A DNA stretch of 64,000 bases from SZUA-442 sp963759175 (lineage in GTDB: Bacteria > Actinomycetota > Acidimicrobiia > Spongiisociales > UBA5794): contig CAVWXP010000007.1 in the NCBI GenBank assembly GCA_963759175.1, forward strand, positions 62,001 through 126,000. Direction: 5' to 3'. Position numbers and translations under genes: made by a program. Numbering within the stretch: the stretch's first letter is position 1; the number at the start of each line of letters is the position of its first letter. The notes under the pieces were generated by a model. It had not been told where the DNA came from. It saw nothing but the letters and a program-made list of their open reading frames with translations, and ran no database searches. Positions 9,130-17,555 of the stretch are shown here, piece by piece.

Positions 9130-9732
9130 TCAGAGGCTTTCAGCTCCGAGCGCCATCTGCAGACGACGCATGCCGGTGCGAATGCGACTCTTGATCGTAC
9201 CTTCCGGTACACCGAGAATCTCGGCAACGTCCCGGTAGGAATAGCCATCGAAGAAGGCCATGGCTATCGGAGTGCGTTGTTCGTCTGGCAGGGTCATGAG
9301 AGCTGATCGCACGGTGCTGGCGGTTACAGATTCCATCGCCAATTCTTCGGTACCGGCGATGGGCGTGGATGCCTGCTTGTGGTGGTCCGCCAGTTCCCTG
9401 GCGGCCGATGCACGCCGGGAGCGCAACAGGTCGATGCTGCGACCGTGGGCATCCATCTGGAGGAACGCCTTGAGCGAGCCGCGGTCGGCGTCGTAGCGCT
9501 CGAAGCGTTCCCAGAGTCGGACGAACACCTCTTGGGTGATGTCCGCTGCGAGGTCCCGATCCTTCAGGATCCCGATGGCGACGCCATTGACAAACGCCCC
9601 GTATGCGTCGTAGGCCTCCTTGAGGGCCGACTGATCACGGGTCGCAATCGCATCGACGATGCGCCGATCTCCATCGCGGGGGTCCGACATCGAGGGTGAA
9701 TCTACTGTGGGGGGTGCCGTTGCGGTAGTCAT
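9130..9732 (-). CDS. ECF sigma-70 factor (SigK-like)
   Basis: 200 residues. Region 2 includes DITQEVFVRLWERF (promoter melting / core binding). Region 4 carries the helix-turn-helix YSYRDVAEILGVPEGTIKSR. It is followed by the RskA-like anti-sigma gene and is divergent from a LitR/CarH-type B12-binding regulator, with 143 bp between. It has a good housekeeping-type promoter (TTGACG-18-TAATTT on the minus strand) whose -10 is embedded in a GCTAA-A-TTAGC palindrome. Light-controlled ECF factors (LitS in Streptomyces) are found beside LitR, so control by that regulator is a reasonable inference. Confidence 0.93.
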   Translation of the reverse strand: MTTATAPPTVDSPSMSDPRDGDRRIVDAIATRDQSALKEAYDAYGAFVNGVAIGILKDRDLAADITQEVFVRLWERFERYDADRGSLKAFLQMDAHGRSIDLLRSRRASAARELADHHKQASTPIAGTEELAMESVTASTVRSALMTLPDEQRTPIAMAFFDGYSYRDVAEILGVPEGTIKSRIRTGMRRLQMALGAESL

Positions 9733-9774
9733 CGCTGAACTTCCTGTCCTTTGTGTTGTCCCGTTTGACTTAGT

Positions 9775-9785
9775 GCTAAATTAGC
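9775..9785. promoter_or_regulatory. Palindrome over the ECF sigma -10 (candidate LitR operator)
   Basis: GCTAA-A-TTAGC is a perfect 5-1-5 inverted repeat overlapping the -10 hexamer of the sigma gene. A second GCTAAAT occurs at 9871-9877, immediately at the start of the divergent regulator gene. This arrangement would let one repressor control both directions. Assignment to the LitR-like protein is inference from position. Confidence 0.5.
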
Positions 9786-9807
9786 ATGATCCGACCGCAA
9801 CCGTCAA
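9778..9807 (-). promoter_or_regulatory. Promoter of ECF sigma operon
   Basis: On the minus strand TTGACG (bases 9807-9802) and TAATTT (9783-9778) are separated by 18 bases, about 45 bp before the sigma factor start codon. Good match to a housekeeping sigma promoter. Confidence 0.6.
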
Positions 9808-9875
9808 GCCGAATCCATGTTTTGTTGTTGCACAGCACCTTCTTGGTGCGCAGCACCGACTAGCTTTATCGCTAA

Positions 9876-10706
9876 ATGATGACCCGAAGTGAAACGACAC
9901 CCATGACGCTCCAAGAGGTCGCCGACGAACTCGGCGTGCATTACATGACCGCGTATCGCTACGTCCGTCTCGGCATGCTGGTTGCATCGAAGCGCGGGCG
10001 GTCGTGGGAAGTGACCAGGGACGACCTGGACGCGTTCATCGCGGGTCAGTCCGTCCCCGCCCCCGATCGGGGCGCAACACCATGGGACGAGCGCTTCCTC
10101 AACAGGATCCTCGCTCCCGACGACGCCGGGGCATGGTCAGTCATCGAGGCGGCCCTCGCAGCCGGCATGACTCCACCGGATGTGTACATGAAGGTCATCA
10201 CGCCCGCGTTGCGCCGCATCGGCGACCTCTGGGCCGGCGAGGAGTTATCGATCGCACAGGAACACGCTGCATCCCAGGTCACGACGCGCGTCGTGGCAAG
10301 GCTCGCACCCCGCATGGTCGGCCGTGGGGTCCGTCGGGGCACGGTCGTGATCGGATCGACGGCCACCGAGATGCACAACCTTCCCATCTCGATCGTCGCG
10401 GACCTCTTCCGATCGCGACGATTCACCGTCCTGGACCTCGGGGGGAACCTGCCTCCGGAGGAGTTCGCCGCAGCCGTCGCGGCAACCGACGACGTGGTGG
10501 TCGCCGCGATCGGCGTCACCGCACCGAACCAGCATGAGGAGATCGCACGCACCATCGCCGCTCTACGCGAGGCATCGAACGTGCCCATCATGGTCGGTGG
10601 GTCCGGCATCTCCCGCAACGATGCCCTCGCACTTGGAGCCGACGTCGCAGCCGCGACCGGTGAAGAGGCGCTGGAGGCGCTCGAGGCCATCGCCGGGTCC
10701 CACTGA
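9876..10706 (+). CDS. B12-binding photoreceptor-type transcriptional regulator (LitR/CarH-like)
   Basis: 276 residues. Residues 10-57 form an excisionase/MerR-like DNA-binding helix-turn-helix (TLQEVADELGVHYMTAYRYV). The middle is a B12-binding four-helix cap, and the C-terminal ~120 residues a Rossmann cobalamin-binding domain. The hallmark W-x9-EH of CarH/LitR light sensors is present (W119, E129, H130), together with a lower-axial ligand motif E165-M-H167-N-L-P170, where CarH has glycine at the last position. In known members, adenosylcobalamin-bound tetramers repress in the dark and photolysis releases DNA. Divergent from the ECF sigma/anti-sigma operon. No Shine-Dalgarno before the ATG, so it may be leaderless. 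Confidence 0.88.
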   Translation: MMTRSETTPMTLQEVADELGVHYMTAYRYVRLGMLVASKRGRSWEVTRDDLDAFIAGQSVPAPDRGATPWDERFLNRILAPDDAGAWSVIEAALAAGMTPPDVYMKVITPALRRIGDLWAGEELSIAQEHAASQVTTRVVARLAPRMVGRGVRRGTVVIGSTATEMHNLPISIVADLFRSRRFTVLDLGGNLPPEEFAAAVAATDDVVVAAIGVTAPNQHEEIARTIAALREASNVPIMVGGSGISRNDALALGADVAAATGEEALEALEAIAGSH

Positions 10707-10823
10707 ACGTCAACCGACCGGCACATCCGACCGGGGCAACGTGCCCGCCCTCCCCATATTCGTTGACGGCGGAACCGCAGGGGTGGACGATGGTCCCAGC
10801 CCTACGAACCGACGGGAGGGATC

Positions 10824-11309
10824 ATGGCCACGGTGCCCATCGCTGAAGCAGCGCGCACCTTTCTCGACAGCACCCGCATCGCCGTAGCCGGCGTGTCACG
10901 GGAGTCCGGCGGCTCCCACGGGGGGAACGTCGTCTACGCCAGGCTCAAGGAGCGGGGATACGACGTGTTCCCCGTCAACCCCCATGCCACCGAAGTGGAA
11001 GGCGATCCGTGCTTCCCCGACATCGAGTCGATTCCGGGTGGAGTAGACGCCGTGGTCATCGCCACGACGCCGGAGGTGGCTCCGTCGGTGATGCAGCAAT
11101 GCATCGACGCAGGGGTGACCAAGGTGTGGATGCACCGAGCCATCGGGCCGGGGAGCGTGTCGCATGAGGCCGCGGACCTCGGTCGTGGATCGGGCGTCCT
11201 CGTGATCGACGGCGGATGCCCCCTCATGTTCAAGCCGACCGATGACATGGCCCATCGCATCATGAAGTCGATGCTGACGATCACCAAGGCGGTCCCCCGC
11301 AAGGTCTGA
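10824..11309 (+). CDS. CoA-binding domain protein (YccU-like)
   Basis: 161 residues of the stand-alone CoA_binding_2 family. It has a Rossmann fold, with RIAVAGVSRESGGSHGGNVVYARL forming the nucleotide loop (seen from about residue 17) and VFPVNPHATEVEG. The late GVLVIDGGCPLMF resembles the CoA-ligase-type end. The family is widespread with no settled biochemical role; CoA binding is known for relatives. GGGAGG precedes the ATG. It is isolated between the photoreceptor gene and the convergent sulfatase. Confidence 0.88.
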   Translation: MATVPIAEAARTFLDSTRIAVAGVSRESGGSHGGNVVYARLKERGYDVFPVNPHATEVEGDPCFPDIESIPGGVDAVVIATTPEVAPSVMQQCIDAGVTKVWMHRAIGPGSVSHEAADLGRGSGVLVIDGGCPLMFKPTDDMAHRIMKSMLTITKAVPRKV

Positions 11310-11357
11310 CGGTCGAGGGGTCGCCGGTGGACCGACCTTCGATGTGCGGAAGGTCAA

Positions 11358-12791
11358 TCAGGCGCTGACCACCCCGGGATCGGTGGCCAGGGCATGGGGT
11401 GCGTCCCCGACGGCTTCCTGGAGTCGGGCAAGCTCCGCGGCGAGGTCGGCCCGCACGTCTGCGTACCCGGGGTCGTCGATCACGTTCGTCACCTCGAGGG
11501 GATCGGCGACGAGGTCATACAGCTCCCATTCGACGGGGTCGGCCGGGCCATGGGCACCCATCTGGTCGAGCGGATCGTTGTAATAGCAGATCAGCTTGTG
11601 GGTGCGGGTGCGAACTCCGTAGTGCGCAGGGCAGTTGTGAGCGCCATCGCGATGCATCCAGTACCGGTAGTACATCGACGTCGGCCAGTCGTCTGGCTCC
11701 ACTCCCTCGAGGATCGGCACGAACGATCGTCCTTGGACGTGATCGGGCACGGAGGCACCCATCAGCTCGAGCAGCGTCGGGGCGAAGTCGACGTTCGTCA
11801 CCATGGCGTCACTGGTGGAACCGGCGGCGATCACGCGCGGGTACTGGATGAGCAGCGGCATGCGCAGTGATTCCTCATACATGAGGCGCTTGTCGAACCA
11901 GCCGTGGTCGCCGAGGAAGAACCCCTGATCCGACGTGTACACGACGATGGTGTCGTCGAGGAGGTCGCGCTCGGCCAGGTGGTCGAGGAGCCGCCCGACG
12001 CTCTCGTCCACGGCAGCGACGACACCGAGGTAGCGCCGCATGTACCGCTGGTAGCGCCAGGCGACCTCCTCGTCTTCGGTGAGGCCGTCCGGGACGACCG
12101 CATTGAGGTCGGTGACGGGGTCGAGGTCCATCATGTGCATGCGCATGGCACGGATGACCTCGGGTCGACCGTCGAGGTCGTCGAGGAACGTGTCCGGTTC
12201 GGGGATCTCCACGTCGTCGTACATCGTGAAGTGGCGGGCAGCCGGCTCCCACGTGCGATGTGGCGCCTTGTGGTGGCAGAACAGAGCGAACGGTTCGTCG
12301 ACGTGGCGGTCGATGAAATCGACGCAGTCGTCCGTGATGAGGTCGGTGACGTAGCCCCCTCGTTCGATGATCCGACCCTCGGCTTCGAGCATGACGGGGT
12401 TGTGGTAGTGCCCCTGACCGGGAAGCACCCTCCATTCATCGAAGCCCGCCGGCTCGTGGGCGGGCCCGTGGCCGAGGTGCCACTTGCCGATGATGCCCGT
12501 CACGTAACCCGCCGCCTGGAGCGATTGGGGGAACGTCCACAACGAGTTGTCGAGCGGTGTGTCGAGGGTCGTCACCCCGTTCACGTGGTTGTAGGTGCCG
12601 GTCAGGATCGCCGCACGGCTCGGCGTACAGATCGCGTTCGTGCAGAAGGCGGCGTCCATGCGCATGCCGCCATCGGCGATTCGGTCGAGGTTGGGGGTGA
12701 GGTTGACACGGCTGCCATACGCCGAGATCGCATGGGCGGCGTGATCATCCGTCATGATGAAGAGGAGGTTGGGACGTCGTCGGTCGATCAT
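11358..12791 (-). CDS. Type I sulfatase
   Basis: 477 residues of the alkaline-phosphatase/arylsulfatase superfamily. The N-terminal NLLFIMTDDHAAHAIS supplies metal-binding aspartates. CTPSRAAILTGTY is the sulfatase signature, whose cysteine is converted to formylglycine by a separate maturase (not in this window). GKWHLGHG is the second conserved motif, and DQGFFLGDHGWFDKR the third metal/active site region. No signal peptide is visible, so it looks cytosolic. The overall pattern (477 aa, KAPHRTWEPA) matches heparan/choline-type sulfatases acting on sulfated sugars or esters; the substrate is unknown. Confidence 0.93.
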   Translation of the reverse strand: MIDRRRPNLLFIMTDDHAAHAISAYGSRVNLTPNLDRIADGGMRMDAAFCTNAICTPSRAAILTGTYNHVNGVTTLDTPLDNSLWTFPQSLQAAGYVTGIIGKWHLGHGPAHEPAGFDEWRVLPGQGHYHNPVMLEAEGRIIERGGYVTDLITDDCVDFIDRHVDEPFALFCHHKAPHRTWEPAARHFTMYDDVEIPEPDTFLDDLDGRPEVIRAMRMHMMDLDPVTDLNAVVPDGLTEDEEVAWRYQRYMRRYLGVVAAVDESVGRLLDHLAERDLLDDTIVVYTSDQGFFLGDHGWFDKRLMYEESLRMPLLIQYPRVIAAGSTSDAMVTNVDFAPTLLELMGASVPDHVQGRSFVPILEGVEPDDWPTSMYYRYWMHRDGAHNCPAHYGVRTRTHKLICYYNDPLDQMGAHGPADPVEWELYDLVADPLEVTNVIDDPGYADVRADLAAELARLQEAVGDAPHALATDPGVVSA

Positions 12792-12935
12792 GGCGAGGAG
12801 CTCCGCTGCAGCGTGGACCCACGATAGGGATGCATCGAACCCTCGGCGGAGCAGCGGTCCTGCGACGACGGCTGACGTTCGGTAGCTTCACACCCAGCCT
12901 CCACCGACCATCGACACCCACGAACAGGAGAGATC

Positions 12936-13229
12936 ATGTGGATCCAGTTCTACGTTCCCTGCCCGACACCTGACGGCCGAACGGCACGCGACCTGTACCA
13001 GGCCCGCGTGGACGGCATCACTCCTGCGATGCAGGCCAGTGCCGCAGAACACGGCTGCCGCTTCCACCGAGCGTGGTACGCAAGCGACGGTTCCGGGTTC
13101 TATGCACTTGCGTCGTGGGAGACTCGCGAGGGCGCTAGCGCCTTCTTCAACGAGTGGAACATCGAGGATGAACCAGGCGAGGTCGCCGTGATCCTCGAGG
13201 GTGACGTCGGCCTCGTCCCGGTTCCCTGA
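12936..13229 (+). CDS. Conserved small protein, possible dimeric alpha/beta barrel
   Basis: 97 residues. I do not recognise a named family. The N-terminal IQFYVPCPTPDG strand, ~50 residues of helix/strand and the ending EGDVGLVPVP resemble DUF3303-like or ABM-like ferredoxin-fold proteins. ACAGGAGAG eight bases before the ATG is a good ribosome site, and codon use matches the surroundings, so it is a real gene. It is followed by a strong bidirectional terminator. Confidence 0.7.
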   Translation: MWIQFYVPCPTPDGRTARDLYQARVDGITPAMQASAAEHGCRFHRAWYASDGSGFYALASWETREGASAFFNEWNIEDEPGEVAVILEGDVGLVPVP

Positions 13230-13233
13230 TCAT

Positions 13234-13270
13234 CGCCATGGCCGTCACGGGTCTCGTGACGGCTGTGGCG
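13234..13270. terminator. Bidirectional hairpin between convergent genes
   Basis: Perfect 9-bp arms GCCGTCACG / CGTGACGGC with loop GGTCT, extended after a 2x2 mismatch by CGCCA / TGGCG. It lies between the stops of the 97-residue protein (+) and the small lysine-rich protein (-). There is no long T run, as usual for high-GC actinobacteria. Confidence 0.7.
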
Positions 13271-13274
13271 CTCG

Positions 13275-13418
13275 TCAGTGCCCGAACGCCTTGTCGACCG
13301 ATTGGGCACCCGTACGCCCGCCTTCGGCCTTCTTGGCCTTCTTTGCGAGACGTTTCTCCTTGAGGTTCTTGGTGGCTGCCGTCTTCGAGCTCTTGCCGCC
13401 CTTGTCCTTGTTCGCCAT
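13275..13418 (-). CDS. Small lysine-rich basic protein
   Basis: 47 residues beginning MANKDKGGKSSKTAATKN and continuing with a Lys/Ala/Glu-rich helix (KEKRLAKKAKKAEGG) before ending VDKAFGH. GGGAGG seven bases before the ATG is an excellent ribosome site, and the third codon positions are strongly GC, so it is coding despite its size. Similar tiny Lys-rich proteins are common in actinobacteria; nucleic-acid or ribosome association is a guess based on charge only. It shares the hairpin terminator with the convergent gene. Confidence 0.8.
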   Translation of the reverse strand: MANKDKGGKSSKTAATKNLKEKRLAKKAKKAEGGRTGAQSVDKAFGH

Positions 13419-13533
13419 GCGATTGCCTCCCGGCCGGCCGCCGGTTTGGAGGCCAAACCGTCATTGTCTCACATACGGCTCTCGCCAGGGGATCGGTGAC
13501 AACAGGCGACGTGGGCAACAGGCATCGGGAGTG

Positions 13534-13933
13534 TCACCGCTCGCCGCGACCGGTGTGGGCCTCGGGAATCGTCCCCGGCGGATACTTTGCGTAGGTGGCG
13601 CGTTCGAGGTCGGTGACATGGACCGTGATCTGGAGATCGCGATGCATCGAGGCATCATCGAAGGCTGCGACGAGCACCTCGAGGCATGTGGAGGACGACC
13701 TCGGCCTTGACCTCGGTGGACCGCCCCTCCATCAGTCGGATCTCGAGATGGACGAATGCTCGACGTGCATCGCCGTCGCCGACATACGCCTCGACCGGAA
13801 TGCCCCGGCTCTTCGCATTGGCGATCCGAGCGCCAGCGACATCGTCGAGGATCGCGTGCACCTCGGCGAAGAGCTGCCTGAAGTCCGGGAGTGGATCGAG
13901 GTCGGACGAGTATTCGAGGATGGTGTGTGGCAT
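13534..13933 (-). pseudogene. 5-carboxymethyl-2-hydroxymuconate isomerase-like protein, interrupted by a +1 frameshift
   Basis: The first ~83 residues start MPHTILEYSSDLD, with the catalytic N-terminal proline and strand pattern of the CHMI (HpaF-like) branch of the tautomerase superfamily; AFVHLEIRLMEGRS is the conserved central strand. After LHM the frame closes quickly. One base further along, the sequence continues LEVLVAAFDDASM and DLQITVHVTDLERATY, the expected helix and last strand, to a TGA at 13534-13536. Removing one C of the CC at 13683-13684 restores a ~132-residue protein of normal length. This is either a sequence error or a recent lesion. Related enzymes act in aromatic (homoprotocatechuate) degradation, but no other genes of that pathway are nearby. 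Confidence 0.7.
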
Positions 13934-14008
13934 CGCCGATCATCCTATCGATCGGCGTCGCGCCGGTGTTCGGGTCCTCATGCGTCGAGGAATCGGCCAC
14001 ATCGTCGA

Positions 14009-14657
14009 TCACGGTCTCGTGCCGACGATGCTTTCGAAGAGAACGGGTCCGCCGCGCCACGGGCGATGTACGACGTGCTCGTCGATCGCGAATCCGGCGT
14101 CGCCGAGGCAGACGTCGAGATCCATCACGGGCACGAACGGCGTGATGCCCTGGATCCACGTCGTTGCATAGGCGATGCCGTGGTAGAGGTACCAGCTTGC
14201 ACGGCCCATCAGCGAGCCCCTGGGGCGACCGGTGTCCGCCACGAGCACCTTGCCACCCCGATCGAGGAACCCGTGCAGGCGTTCAGCGACGCCAGGACGC
14301 GTCGTATCGTCGAAACAATCGAGGAGGAAGTTCGCGACAACGATGTCGAAGGGCCGGTCTGGTTCGTACACGAACAGGTCGCACACCATGAGTTCGGCTT
14401 CCTCTCCCGAAGCGTCGAACCTCTGTGATGCGATGTCGATCATGCGCGGTGACAGGTCGATGCCCGTGACGTCGGCTCCCCTGCGTGCGGCATCGAGCGC
14501 ATCGCTGCCCGGCCCGACGCCGACGTAGAGCGACACGCATTCCGGGTTCGACGAACGAGAGTTGCCGACGCTTGGTGCGTGGCACGCATCCGAAGGAGTA
14601 CGCGTCGGTGAGCCACTCATAGATCGGCGCCATCCGATCGTAGGTTCGGCCTCCCAT
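14009..14657 (-). pseudogene. SAM-dependent methyltransferase, interrupted by a +1 frameshift
   Basis: Class I methyltransferase of the UbiE/COQ5-like kind. From ATG 14657, with AGGAGG nine bases upstream, the frame reads MGGRTYDRMAPIYEWLTD and ends with the expected strand PGMRV. One base later the other frame supplies the SAM motif LYVGVGPGSDALDAARRG, motif II GIDLSPRMI, and FDIVVANFLLDCF, through to 14009. Deleting one G near 14530 joins them into ~215 residues. Both halves keep good codon bias, which argues against old decay. The substrate is unknown. Confidence 0.75.
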
Positions 14658-14884
14658 GACCGCCGTCCTCCTCGCTTGCGGGGCACGGATGCCATTGTGT
14701 CCCATCATTCGCTTGCAGTGGTGGGTTTCGGAGTCACACCACGCGGAAGCTCGACATCACCATGCGCAGCCGGAGCAGGGTGGGCTCGGTGGACTCCTGC
14801 CGGTGGCGTCATCGCAGTGATCATGGCACCGTGTGAGACAATCGCCGTAGAGGATCGGCCATCGTTGCCAGCTCGAGGACCCGC

Positions 14885-16057
14885 ATGGGTACCGAGGACG
14901 ACCACGATACGGGCACGCAAAGGTCGGCGATGAACGAGCGAACAGGTCCGCCACCGATAGCGGGGCGCGCCACCGGGAGATCGGATCTTCGGACGCACAG
15001 CACAACGACGCATCAGCGAGAGCCAAGCCAACCGGGCGCGGAGCAGCTTCGAGTGGCGATCCTGGCCCCGATCTCATGGCGGGTTCCCCCACGACACTAC
15101 GGGCCGTGGGAGCAGTTCGCCTCGCTCCTCACGGAGGGGTTGGTCGCTCGCGGTGTCGACGTGACACTGTTCGCAACAGCCGATTCGATCACGGCGGCTC
15201 GCCTGATCGGTGTCGCACCGAGGGGGTACTCGGAAGACCCTTCGCTCGACGCCAAGACGTGGGAGGCGCTACATATCGCCGCACTCTTCGAACGTGCGGA
15301 TGAGTTCGATCTGATCCACAACAGTTTCGACTTCCTCCCGCTCACCTTCACCCGGCTCGTCCCTACGCCGGTGATAACCACCATCCACGGGTTCGCTTCT
15401 GATGCCACCCTGCCCGTGTATCTCGAGTACGCCGATCGGGTCAGCTACGTGGCGATCAGCGACGCCGACCGACATCCCGCACTTCCGTATGCCGCCACGA
15501 TCCACCACGGCATCGACATCAGGTCCTTCGACGTCGGACCCGGTGGCGACGGCGTGGTCTTCTTCGGTCGGATCCACCCCGACAAGGGGACGTCCGCTGC
15601 GATCGAGGTGGCCAAACGGGCAGGTGTCCGGTTGACGATCGCCGGGATCGTTCAGGATGAGGAGTACTTTCGGCGGGAGGTCGAGCCGCATATCGACGGG
15701 GACCGTGTGACCTACCTCGGACCCGTCGGACCGGATCGCCGTCAAGCGGTCCTGGGCAATGCCAGAGCACTGCTGCACCTGATCGACTTCGACGAGCCGT
15801 TCGGGTTCAGCGTGGTCGAGGCGATGGCATGTGGGACACCTGTGATCGCCCACAGGCGAGGTTCCATGTCCGAGATCATCCAGCCAGGCATCAACGGGTA
15901 TCTCGTGGACACGGCCGACGCAGCGGTTGACGCTGTCTCGGATGCAGGCAGCCTCGAGCGCCTTGAGGTTCACCAGTCGATCGAGGATCGGTTCGATGTG
16001 ACGAGGATGGTCGAGGACTACCTGGCGTTGTACCACCGGATCCTCGCTCGAGCCTGA
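14885..16057 (+). CDS. Glycosyltransferase family 4
   Basis: 390 residues as drawn; the GT-B fold core begins at about residue 55 (LRVAILAPISWRVPP), and the first 50 residues are low-complexity, so the true start may lie downstream. The N-terminal domain has a HYGPWEQFAS donor-site loop. The C-terminal nucleotide-sugar domain has VVFFGRIHPDKG, then DEPFGFSVVEAMACGTPVIA (the EX7E-type motif) and EIIQPGINGYLV. It is convergent with a GH130 gene whose operon contains another GT4, so it probably acts in the same glycan pathway. Confidence 0.88.
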   Translation: MGTEDDHDTGTQRSAMNERTGPPPIAGRATGRSDLRTHSTTTHQREPSQPGAEQLRVAILAPISWRVPPRHYGPWEQFASLLTEGLVARGVDVTLFATADSITAARLIGVAPRGYSEDPSLDAKTWEALHIAALFERADEFDLIHNSFDFLPLTFTRLVPTPVITTIHGFASDATLPVYLEYADRVSYVAISDADRHPALPYAATIHHGIDIRSFDVGPGGDGVVFFGRIHPDKGTSAAIEVAKRAGVRLTIAGIVQDEEYFRREVEPHIDGDRVTYLGPVGPDRRQAVLGNARALLHLIDFDEPFGFSVVEAMACGTPVIAHRRGSMSEIIQPGINGYLVDTADAAVDAVSDAGSLERLEVHQSIEDRFDVTRMVEDYLALYHRILARA

Positions 16058-16091
16058 GCGAGGTCAGACCTGAACGCGTGTCGCCTGGGTC

Positions 16092-17555
16092 TCAGGTCAA
16101 CTCCGCAAGCAGCGCATCAACAGGGACAGCGGCGAAGTTCGAAGAAGTATCTGACGCCCCGTAGGCGATCACCAGACGGTTGTCATGGATGATGGACCCA
16201 CACGAGTAGACGACGTTGGGCACGTAACCATCGCGCTCTTGTGCCTCCGGAACCAGAAGCGGGTCGCGGAGATGGCCGAGTACCCGACTCGGCTCATCGA
16301 TGTCCAACAGGATGGCGCCGAGTGCGTATTGCCGCATGGGGCCGACCCCGTGGGTGACCACCAGCCATCCCGCCTCGGTCTCGAGGGGCGATCCCGCATT
16401 GCCGATCTGCATCAGCTCCCACGGTCGGGTCGGGATCTGGATCTGCTCGGCATCGTGCCAGAAACGAACATGATCCGAGCGCATCACGAAGTTGTTCTCT
16501 CCGTCACATCTCGACAGAGCGACATACTGCCCGGCGATGCGGCGTGGGAAGATCGCGATCCCCTTGTTGGACGCTGCTGATCCGTTGAGCGTGGCGATAC
16601 GGAAGGTCTCGAAATCCGCCGTCTCGATCAACTGCGGGAGGATGTTGAAACCGTCATATGCGGTGTAGGTCGCGTAGTAGATGACGGATCCATCGGTCTC
16701 GACGAATCGGACCATCCGGGCGTCCTCCATCCCTCGACTCTCCGTCGGCGCATGTGGAAACAGCACACGCTGTGACAGCTCTGATTCGTGGGCGAATCCC
16801 AGTTCGTAGTTGGACGAGGCGAGCCAGTGCATCACCTGGGTGACCTGATGGAGGGCGTTCGATGAGATTTCGTGGTCGGCGAGGTCAGCGAGCGCCCGAT
16901 CGAGATCGTCCATGGTGAATCGGCTGCCGAGTTCCGCCAGGATCTGGACCACGAGGTTGCTGGTCGCACCCATCTCGGTCAGCTTCGCAGCGAACATCGC
17001 CTTGTCGAACATCGGGGATCGGCGATGCCCGGTCATCGGCGCCCCGGGGGTCTCGAACTCGATGCTTCCATCCGGGCCGATGACACCGGTGCGGAACTCG
17101 ATCGAGGAGAGATGACCCTCACCGATCGACCGAAGGCTGACAACGACCCGAAGCGAACCGCCCTGGACCCCTGATTGCTCGGGATGAGCGACGATCGATG
17201 GATTCGTCAGAGCCGCAGCTTCGAGCGAGTACTCGTGCATGAAGTAGGCACCGACGAGCCGCCGCATTTCGTCGGGTAGGCCAGCAGGGTCGGGTACGGC
17301 GTGCGCTACTGCCAGGAAGCCGCGTTCGAAGACGGCGTCGAGGTCGTCGTGGCGCCCCCCGAACCTCACCTCGAGATCCTCGAGCGTCGCGGTGACTTCG
17401 TCGGGGGACAATCCGAGGATGCGACGAATCAGCCGAGCGATGCGCGTTCTTGCCTCGGCCGGCGCGTCGTCGACCGCGAGGTATGTTTTCGTGATGCTCC
17501 GATGTGCGTCGGCTGCGAGTCGTACCGGCAGACGAGCAACTGGGATCGACGACAT
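16092..17555 (-). CDS. Glycoside hydrolase family 130-like protein (mannoside phosphorylase family)
   Basis: 487 residues. The C-terminal two thirds is a five-bladed beta-propeller of the GH130 kind: RGMEDARMVRF contains the conserved ED pair, followed by YYATYTAYDG, and later the VPNVVYSCGS and LVIAYGASDT blocks. GH130 enzymes phosphorolyse or hydrolyse beta-mannosides. The first ~150 residues are helical and match the long form found in actinobacterial glycan clusters. The ATG at 17555 overlaps the previous stop in TGATG, so it is coupled to the upstream gene. Exact linkage specificity cannot be read from sequence. Confidence 0.85.
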   Translation of the reverse strand: MSSIPVARLPVRLAADAHRSITKTYLAVDDAPAEARTRIARLIRRILGLSPDEVTATLEDLEVRFGGRHDDLDAVFERGFLAVAHAVPDPAGLPDEMRRLVGAYFMHEYSLEAAALTNPSIVAHPEQSGVQGGSLRVVVSLRSIGEGHLSSIEFRTGVIGPDGSIEFETPGAPMTGHRRSPMFDKAMFAAKLTEMGATSNLVVQILAELGSRFTMDDLDRALADLADHEISSNALHQVTQVMHWLASSNYELGFAHESELSQRVLFPHAPTESRGMEDARMVRFVETDGSVIYYATYTAYDGFNILPQLIETADFETFRIATLNGSAASNKGIAIFPRRIAGQYVALSRCDGENNFVMRSDHVRFWHDAEQIQIPTRPWELMQIGNAGSPLETEAGWLVVTHGVGPMRQYALGAILLDIDEPSRVLGHLRDPLLVPEAQERDGYVPNVVYSCGSIIHDNRLVIAYGASDTSSNFAAVPVDALLAELT

